Source: Spirometra erinaceieuropaei (lineage: Eukaryota > Platyhelminthes > Cestoda > Diphyllobothriidea > Diphyllobothriidae). Taken from it: a DNA stretch of 64,000 nt. Below, piece after piece: positions 57,216 to 64,000 of this stretch. The DNA lies in the NCBI GenBank assembly GCA_902702965.1, contig CACRXP010000306.1:616696-680695 (forward strand), in the 5' to 3' direction. Numbering within the stretch: position 1 is the stretch's first letter; each line of letters starts with the position of its first letter. The translations under genes and the position numbers were made by a program. The notes under the pieces were generated by a model. The model made no database searches. It saw only the letters and a list, made by a program, of their open reading frames with translations, and had not been told where the DNA came from.

Positions 57216-57650
57216 CTAAGAGTATTCACGTTCGAGTAGGCACATCGTCCGACCAATTGGCCGGTCATTGTACGCATATTCCATTGCTGCGGGAGCCCAA
57301 CTTTGCACAACGCTATTATTTTGCTCTCCATCTGGGACTATTTCAACTTGGCTATCACACTGCAACTGCTGTCTAGAACCGCACGTACAGAATTCCTTTC
57401 TGCGCTTCTGATAAATCTTTCCTCGTGTCGAAACTGTTCGGACGGGTGGGTCAAGCAGAATTTTCTTATTGACACATTTCGACTGATTACTTTTCCGCGG
57501 CGAACTACAGCATATGCAACAAAAACGCAAAATTCTTGGAGATCTGAATCTATCAAAAACCTTTGAGACTTCTAAAGGGCTGATTCGTTTCCGAACAAAC
57601 TTTATGTAGTTTGTCACATTGCTTATACAACTTTTAACAAATAAGATCAT
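57216..57650 (-). CDS. Unidentified 144-codon frame
   Basis: Starts MILFVKSC and ends LLEREYS. It has a Cys-rich patch (RFCCICCSS) near residue 45 and basic stretches (KRIS, YQKRRK). No family is recognised and no signal peptide is obvious. The left counterpart (from 28,107) has a stop after codon 85, from a single change. Opposite-strand frames of similar length exist, so chance openness is quite possible. Confidence 0.2.
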   Translation of the reverse strand: MILFVKSCISNVTNYIKFVRKRISPLEVSKVFDRFRSPRILRFCCICCSSPRKSNQSKCVNKKILLDPPVRTVSTRGKIYQKRRKEFCTCGSRQQLQCDSQVEIVPDGEQNNSVVQSWAPAAMEYAYNDRPIGRTMCLLEREYS

Positions 57651-57889
57651 TATTTCGTATTGAGTTTTAAATGCTCGTCAAACCTCGTCATATACAAGCC
57701 AAAGTACTCCCTACAATGTCGAAAAAGAATATATATCTACGTCTTTATCCTACAGTTTCTCGATTCAGAGCAATCTAACAGGTAGTAGCCTAATAAGCGC
57801 CGGAGTTTCACTAGATGGAAAGTCTGAGAATCCGACCTTCACATCCAGGATTCGCGCCCGGTTTTTTACGCCTACAGCCAAGGATCGGC

Positions 57890-60375
57890 AGAGCTACCCA
57901 GCTGAGCGGTAGTCGTGAAAGATGCGGAATACCAGGATGAGCCTCACGTCGGATGTGCATATATCCTGAGCAGAGTCAAAGAACTCGACAATGAGCTTGT
58001 AGGTTAAATGACGCTCGTGCAGCAGAACACTGATGAAAATAAGAGGATTATGGAAGACGCAAATCGTAAAACGCAAAAATGTTCGTGGCGATATCACCTC
58101 AGGAGCATCTCAAAGTGAGGGTACCAAGCAAGTAAGTACTGACGCTTACACCAGTAGCAACAGGACGACAGTAACCAAGCCTCTGATAGAGGCAGACCTG
58201 ATTAATAATTAAGACGATACAAGCGACGACACACAATTATTGCCTGTGATAGTTCATGACGTTGCAGGAGCCAACTTGACTGTGCATCTAAGCCTAAATG
58301 GCGAAGATTCCCATGCATCAAAGAGCGGTGTGACTACATTTCCCGATCCATCATCGCCCTCATGCTCTCCTACAGTAGGTGCCTGGAGTTTAAACCAACC
58401 CTGATTGGTCCCTCCTGACAGTTAGTTAGCAGCAAAAAGAGTGACCAAAGCGAGGACTCCGTAAATCGTCCTCGTCCTTATTCTGAAATTCTCCAGGGAG
58501 ACAAGACAGACATCACCGGGACCGCCAATAATGTGAAGCTGTACATGGGTTGGCTAAATCAAATACAGTCAGACCTGATGGCTGTCTCAGAGGATCTTAC
58601 TACTTTTCGTTGCCCATTTAACCAAGCACCACAATCAGACATGGAAATAAAAGTCTTAAAAAGCATTCCGTATCGGAAAATAGAATGAAGAAAAAATAGG
58701 AGTACTGCCAATGTGCCCCCAGATTAATGCTTTGGGCAAAAAGCATGCCAAGTTGATCTTACCAAAAAACTCAACCTTGGAACTCACATGAACTTTTTAA
58801 CTGGACCAATCTACGAGGGTACGACTGAAACGCAGGAAACCCGTCTTGGATTTAAAATCAAGGCTTAAGGGTGGCGAGGACCATCTGTCTACCTGCAAGG
58901 GGAAGGTAGTTTGGGAAGGCAGAACGCGTCAAATGAATCAGTCAGTTATACTAAGGAGGACGGAAACTACGCACCTACCGCAAACAACATTGGGCAACCA
59001 GCCGCCAGAATCGACGGCACAATTAGGTCTGTTACACTCGATGTTCTCACCGAAGAGACCAAAGCTGAGGAATCCTATCAGAAAACGGAACAGGTCAGGT
59101 AACTTGCGGTCCGCGGCAACGCTGTAAGTGCCATAAGGGTGACAAATGCTACCAGACATTCGACTGACACAAAAGTGAGGTACTTATAAATAAATTCCCA
59201 AAGTCACATATTTAAAACTGACGGGTTAAGAAATTGTCCTAACGAACTGTGCCTGGATGTGAAAGCGGTTACTTCAACGTGGTTGTCTGAATATTTTGAT
59301 AGCCAAACAGCCTTATCAGAATACCAAAAATGTCGGACGGACAGGGAAGACCGATGTGGCGGTGGCGGTAGAGTTGTGTGTATGAAAAAAGCACTGATAG
59401 TGTCGGAAAAGACCACCGAGTGTGCGTTCAGCATGCAAGCACTACCAGTGTTACTGTTTTCACGTCTCTCGATATCCTCTCTATCTATCGATCACCGAGG
59501 AGAAACCCAATTACGGACACCCACCCACTGAAGCAGATGACGGCAGATTTAGCAGATCTCGACTGGATCTCAATGTTAACGGGTAGTACTAACAAAAATT
59601 GTGGTCGCTCAGTCACCTCCCTCATTACCCATTCAACAGCCACTAACCATTTATGAGTTTTTAAAGCAAGCAAGGACAGCAGAATTTAATTGTACCACAA
59701 AATTTCGCGAAGACTTCTCAACTGCTGCCGGTCGTTGAATAACAGAAATAACAAGTGAGAAAGGTACAAATGTTTGAATTTCGACAGAAAAAAGTCGATG
59801 TAAAACAGCAAGGTCATCGTGTACTGCGCGTAGACTAATCGATAAAATGGTAACTTCAAAATGCAACATAGGAATGAAAATGGGAAACTAGGCATGCCGA
59901 GGAATTTCGAAATCCCTCCCCATGCCTAGTTCCCCATTTTCATTATTATGTTGCATTTTGGAGTTACCATTTTATCGATTAGTCTACGCGCAGTACACGT
60001 TGACCTTGCTGTTTAACATCGAATTTCTCCAGCAAAATTTTGTGGTACCATTAAATTCTGCTGTCCTTGCTTGCTTTAAATATATTCCGGGGAAATATTC
60101 CTTTAAATTTATGAGTTTAACGGAGAACAGGCGGCGGGGATGGCTTAATAGCAGTCTAAGGAAGGAAATTGGCAGGAAGCATGACCTTTGGTGAAAATAC
60201 GATGTCACTGGTTAAGTCGAAAATTCCAACAGTTATAAAACGCGGAAAAACAAAACAAGAAGTATGGTAGTCAGGATACATCAGCAGCTCGAGGGGAATT
60301 TGCCCCAAAAAACCACGCACTGCCCAAAATTTTTATTGCAACCTCAGACGAAGTACAGGAAACATATATTAAATC
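57890..60375 (+). pseudogene. CR1/Jockey-like LINE (J1), right copy
   Basis: Same order as the left copy. A coiled-coil-like ORF1 stretch (about 57,968-58,065, with LDNELVG and QNTDENKRIMEDANR) leads to frames at 58,846-59,127. The endonuclease stretch follows (59,259-59,656, with SIYRSPRRNPITDTHPLKQM). The fold-back element is at 59,661-60,107, and RRGWLNSSLRKEIGRKHDLW (60,132-60,191) lies after it. The LINE continues into right-arm-only sequence to about 60,480, including a decayed TYINEETI motif that matches the region ahead of the reverse transcriptase in J2. Confidence 0.6.
59661..60107. mobile_element. Fold-back MITE pair inside LINE J1, right copy
   Basis: Reverse complement of 25,651-26,097. 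The flanks TTTATGAGTTT at 59,650-59,660 and 60,108-60,118 match over 11 bases, a clearer target duplication than on the left. The host LINE frame is interrupted exactly here. Confidence 0.85.
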
Positions 60376-60499
60376 CTCTAAATATAAACAACCAAAGCCG
60401 CTGAATTTGTAGAAGCAGGGATGAGGCTAAATACGTTTCACAGTCTTTCCAATTGACCTACATAAATGAGGAGACCATTAAGTTGTTCGCTCAAGTAAA
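60376..60499. other. Right-arm-only 124-bp segment
   Basis: No counterpart in the left arm, where the gap and Penelope fragment occupy this place. The content reads as LINE J1 sequence, so the right arm probably shows the older arrangement. Confidence 0.6.
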
Positions 60500-60568
60500 A
60501 AAGATCAACGTGAAGGTGTCTTTAGACAACCGGCTGCTACTCAAATGCGAGAAGTGCCCACATATGTC
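60489..60568 (+). repeat. About 80-bp dispersed repeat, complete copy in the right arm
   Basis: Frame INVKVSLDNRLLLKCEKCP. It pairs with an inverted copy at about 62,838-62,918, the counterpart of 21,085-21,164. The two copies lie 2.3 kb apart in opposite orientation. Confidence 0.6.
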
Positions 60569-60569
60569 C

Positions 60570-62093
60570 ACCCAAACCGTCGCTATGGGGGAGGAGTGAT
60601 AGCAGGGGATTTAGAAACCAATTCAAAACAGGGCTTCTAATGATATAATCGACGGTTACCACTAGATCTACCACTAAATCCCAGGAGGACCATTCTCGAA
60701 GTCATGAAGCTGAGTGTTCGGGAATGAGACCGTTAAAAGGGCCTGTTTGCTTTCGGGTGTTAGGTGTTTGGGTAATTTCGACTTGAATACCAGTAACTTA
60801 GGCGATGACCTAGTTTCTGGCGAAGATTATTCCAAATGAAGGCGTACGTGGGAGCAAAGATGAGGGTGCGCTTATATGTAGTGCAAGGAGGCGGCGGAAT
60901 CAGTATGGAGGAGCTACATGTGGCATAAGACAGCTCACTCACAGGGAAGGTGTCAATGGACGGAAGATTGGAGCTACAGTTGATGCAAAAAAGGAAGCAG
61001 AGACCAGCTTCGAGTCTTCCAACCCGCAAAAAATTTATGTTCGCCAGCTGATATCTCTGAGTATAAAGGGTACCAGGTGCGACTTGTGAGAACAGTTTCC
61101 GGATTATTCTGAAAAATTATGGGACCAGGAAGATTGGCAGGACCAAATTACATGAAGCTATTAAGTGCCACTGCGATGCAGGATGTTCGGTCTGGCGGCT
61201 CTTCTCTCCCGTCAGGTGAATTTATCATCGGGCTGTGTCGGCATTGTTATCTTAAGATCTCTGGGCCTTCTTGTCTCCGACTTTGCCTATAAAATGGCGC
61301 AGGATTCTGTTAGCCGCAAGAAAGTCCTGAGGTTTTTTTATGGAGCAGACATCTGAGCAGCAAACCTCAGGTTTTAGCCGTTTGTATTTAATATGTCCCG
61401 GTTTATGATATTCCCTCTCTAAATTCTAAAGTATGACCTGTTTTTCAAGTGTACGTTGCGGGTTGCAAGTTAAAGTCTAGTTTCTGATTTGTCAATGTGT
61501 AATCTTGGAAGCGGAATTAAAATTTCCAGTCAGCTTCAGCAATGTAGTTATGGTCGTCCTCACTTTAAATTATTTTGCAGACAACTATTGAGGCTCCACT
61601 AAATGGCGGAGTGCCTTCAAGTTGCATCAGACTGCGACAAATTGTTGCCTTGGTCGGCGTATTATACGCTCTCCAGCGGACTGTAACAATCGGAAAAGTG
61701 ACCCACAGACCCCTTTAATGACCCTCCAGACTCCAAGTGGTCGGAAATTTAACCGTCTTCTGATCGCCTGGCCCTTGCTTTTCTTGATAAAATAACTATG
61801 ATGTTCGTTGAGCCGAAATTGTTTCCGAAGGCGAATTCGCCCTGTATTCTTTCCTGCTGGAGTGTTGTGTCGTGTTTCAACTCTTTGGAACAGAATGGGC
61901 CACCAAATTGGAAGGTCATGAAAAACTCGGAGACAGTACGAAAATCGTTTTCAGCATCTGGCTGTCTTCGTGACACATGGATTCCTCTAAGGTCCTTTTT
62001 ACGGCCTGCCGGAGGTATGCAGGGCAAATCTACCACTCAGGCCACTCGTCTCTCCTCTTAGCACTCCGACATGCTCTTTGGCAAAATAGACGT
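60570..62093. other. Arm sequence with unidentified frames, right copy
   Basis: Frames at 60,760-61,029 (-), 61,165-61,356 (+), 61,749-62,036 (-) and 61,798-62,061 (+) mirror those of the left arm. None matches a family I know. Confidence 0.4.
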
Positions 62094-62101
62094 TTGACTT
62101 T
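62094..62101. other. Empty insertion site of the MITE
   Basis: A single TTGACTTT (AAAGTCAA in reverse) with uninterrupted flanks, where the left arm has the 283-bp element between two copies of the octamer. Confidence 0.9.
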
Positions 62102-62361
62102 CTTAACATTCAGGCCAAAGGCTCACCAACAACATTAATTTCTGCCAATAAATTTCGAAAAAGCATAAAACACCTGAAGTTAGAACCAGATGAGTCCGTT
62201 GCATGCTTTGATGCCGTCACATGGTTTTATTACAAAACATCAAACAGCAGACTATGTGAGTTAACGAATGGCTGGACGTTATGAGGAAATAAATAAACCC
62301 CTGCAGTCCAAACGTCTGTTCGTGGTTCTACGGCACTGCGTCGAAACGCATCTCACTCTTT

Positions 62362-62733
62362 GTGGGCAAGTGCAAAAATAGAATTAAAGCAGCCCCACGC
62401 TCCTCCCTATCAGGCCTGCGTGTTGAACTAGTTACTCAGTGGATAGAACACTTCGTATCAGATAATTATCAACCAAACTTCGTGACTCGTGTCGTCGATA
62501 CCTTCGTCGTTTTTCAACAGAATGGCATTGAACACCTTCGGGAATTACTGAGCCTGGTCGCGATCAAGGCCGAGACAAGCAACCACCCACCTTCATTCGA
62601 AGGATTTGTGCGCCGGTGTGCAATAAGACAACTGCAAACTACATTGTTCAGAAAAGCCACCGACTCGAGTCAACTATTGCCGCCAGCCTGGACATCCTCC
62701 ATCGTGATTTCATCTCATAATTCCCGCAGCTGA
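62362..62733 (+). CDS. Unidentified 123-codon frame
   Basis: Starts MGKCKNRIKAAPR and ends SSHNSRS. It is mixed hydrophilic, with a short segment VTRVVDTFVVFQQNGIEHL that could be helical. No domain recognised. The left arm version is interrupted. It may be part of an old element whose other parts are not readable, or a chance frame. Confidence 0.25.
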   Translation: MGKCKNRIKAAPRSSLSGLRVELVTQWIEHFVSDNYQPNFVTRVVDTFVVFQQNGIEHLRELLSLVAIKAETSNHPPSFEGFVRRCAIRQLQTTLFRKATDSSQLLPPAWTSSIVISSHNSRS

Positions 62734-62797
62734 GAGGCCACTCAAGCGTCCTCCAGGAGTCCGAGGCAATGAAAAAAGGAAAAAATCGATCGGCCCG

Positions 62798-62986
62798 TCA
62801 CCGAAACACTTTTGGTTGGCGTACACAGATCCCAAAGGATATTTGTGGGAACTTCTCGTCTTTTAGCAGCGGCCGGTTGTCTAAAGATACCTTCATGTTG
62901 ATCTTTCTTACATGAGTGAGCAATGACCGAAAGAATCGCCCAAAACACTTCGCGGAATTTCGACTCATTTCGTCATCATCATCCAT
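62798..62986 (-). CDS. Unidentified 62-codon frame containing the dispersed repeat
   Basis: Starts MDDDDEMSRNSAKCF and contains INMKVSLDNRPLLK. It is open in both arms (left 21,016-21,204) with three to four residue changes. The run of aspartates comes from a GAT microsatellite-like stretch. No family recognised. Confidence 0.2.
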   Translation of the reverse strand: MDDDDEMSRNSAKCFGRFFRSLLTHVRKINMKVSLDNRPLLKDEKFPQISFGICVRQPKVFR

Positions 62987-64000
62987 TTAGTAGCGTTCTG
63001 AACCTGCGCTACACCATCTTATATACTACCATATCAGTTAACCCCTAGATACTGTACGGAAAAAGCACTCATGCAAAGCAAGTTTTTAACTCGTGACTAG
63101 CACGGCACTGCACGCCACTTCTACTTCTGTTCAGTTAATTCCGTTTAACGCTTTGACAGTGGCAAAGCGACCAAGCTCTCCAAAACACAGTATTATAATA
63201 ATCCACTTTCAGTGTGTTCTTACTTCTCACAGTACCGAACCAGTCACGATATAGATTATTGGTTGATGGTGCGAGTCGACTTCGAATTTCGGTGTGTAGT
63301 TACGCCGTCGGTTAGTGGAGTTTATGCGTAATGTGGTGCGCGGAGTTGACATTGTTTTCTGAGTCTGCATGTTAGCCATATAATGAAGCATTTACCTTGT
63401 GTGTGCAGTGTGGTAAGGATTAACCAAAGCAGATGGGGTTTCCCGATATGGACTGCGACTGTGCATCAAGGGATGCCTTCTCTTTGGATTTGCAAATATA
63501 TAGACTTGCCTGCTCCTCCAGATGGTTCGCCTAAATGGCGTGTTAATCCGTAACCAGTATCGCGCATACAGACGCGTTCCAAATGTTCGCTTAGAGCACT
63601 AACCTATGAGCCGCCGAGTCATTGGTTAGCCTCAAAATTGGAACAATAACCGACCATTTCATAATCTAGATGGAGCTCTGTTATGGGTGGCACAGAATTT
63701 CAGGGGTCAGGGTTGGGAAAGAATGAGACGGATCAACAACTTACTTTGAATTTATCGTGCACTGCCTACATTAAAATAAATTAAACACTTAAATGCCTCC
63801 TGCGCAATGTGCATGGTTTAGTCAGAGATTGCTATTTGGGAGCATCTGGACCAAGCCTAGTACGGGTAGTAGCTCTATTAGTCAAGTAACCAATTTTTCG
63901 GAGGCTGAGCTTTGGTTAATTCTCGCATTATCGACAATATCTTGCAACACTTGCTTCATTTGATTTTTTTATATTTCCTCTGGGTTCAGCTTACCCGTCG
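62987..64000. other. Outer part of the right arm, no recognisable gene
   Basis: Reverse complement of 20,003-21,015 with about 3% mismatches. No gene or element recognised. Confidence 0.5.

Larger units (their letters stand above)
49487..64000 (-). repeat. Right arm of the giant inverted repeat
   Basis: Reverse complement of 20,003-36,293 with a few per cent of mismatches. It lacks the MITE and the Penelope/gap segment of the left arm. The match is still present at base 64,000, so the arm continues beyond the window. Confidence 0.95.

Noticed and set aside
20003..64000. Giant transposon (Polinton/Maverick-like) with the arms as terminal inverted repeats
   Set aside because: The spacer has no family-B DNA polymerase, integrase, ATPase or capsid gene, and the arms are ordinary stacks of retroelements.
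1..64000. CRISPR arrays, operons, ribosome binding sites or other bacterial features
   Set aside because: No spaced direct repeats were seen, and the element content is eukaryotic.

Overview
This is eukaryotic, repeat-dominated DNA, and I find no host gene I can defend. The coding signals are retroelement proteins: a LINE-type reverse transcriptase fused to a C-terminal array of C2H2 zinc fingers, RTE-like and CR1/Jockey-like LINE fragments, Penelope-like reverse transcriptases and a BEL/Pao LTR retrotransposon. From memory of the families, a LINE with a C2H2 tail together with Penelope and BEL/Pao elements fits a flatworm, most likely a pseudophyllidean (diphyllobothriid-type) tapeworm. That assignment is inference; the sequence alone does not prove it.

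Layout. 1-20,002 is a graveyard of very old elements: nothing recognisable up to 6.36 kb, two hammerhead-like motifs and an RTE 3' end at 6.4-7.5 kb, a decayed zinc-finger LINE (copy A) at 9.08-11.8 kb, a decayed RTE at 13.6-14.8 kb, zinc-finger LINE tails at 15.4-16.2 and 17.1 kb, and a tRNA-like SINE at 18.9-19.1 kb. 20,003-36,293 is the left arm of a very large inverted repeat. Its right arm is 49,487-64,000, which still matches at the window edge. Each arm holds a CR1/Jockey-like LINE (split by a fold-back DNA element), a BEL/Pao retrotransposon with LTRs, and the 5' part of a second CR1/Jockey-like LINE. The spacer (36,294-49,486) carries the rest of that LINE, an endonuclease fragment, the best-preserved zinc-finger LINE (minus strand, 42.2-45.2 kb), more reverse-transcriptase relics, a decayed zinc-finger LINE (copy D, plus strand, 47.1-49.1 kb) facing it, and a Penelope fragment that runs into an assembly gap.

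The arms differ by about 2-5% in stretches counted by eye. They are collinear except for three main differences: a 283-bp MITE with 8-bp target duplication present only on the left; an unassembled gap plus Penelope fragment present only on the left; and about 22 bp in gag. The right arm preserves the BEL/Pao element better (matching 5-bp target duplications, two integrase aspartates lost on the left). Whether the palindrome is real or an inverted join of two haplotype contigs is the main open question, because an N gap sits exactly at the inner edge of the right arm.

The elements do not form one pathway. The window records successive insertions: CR1-like LINE, then fold-back element into it, then (in unknown order) BEL/Pao, then duplication or haplotype split, then the single MITE.
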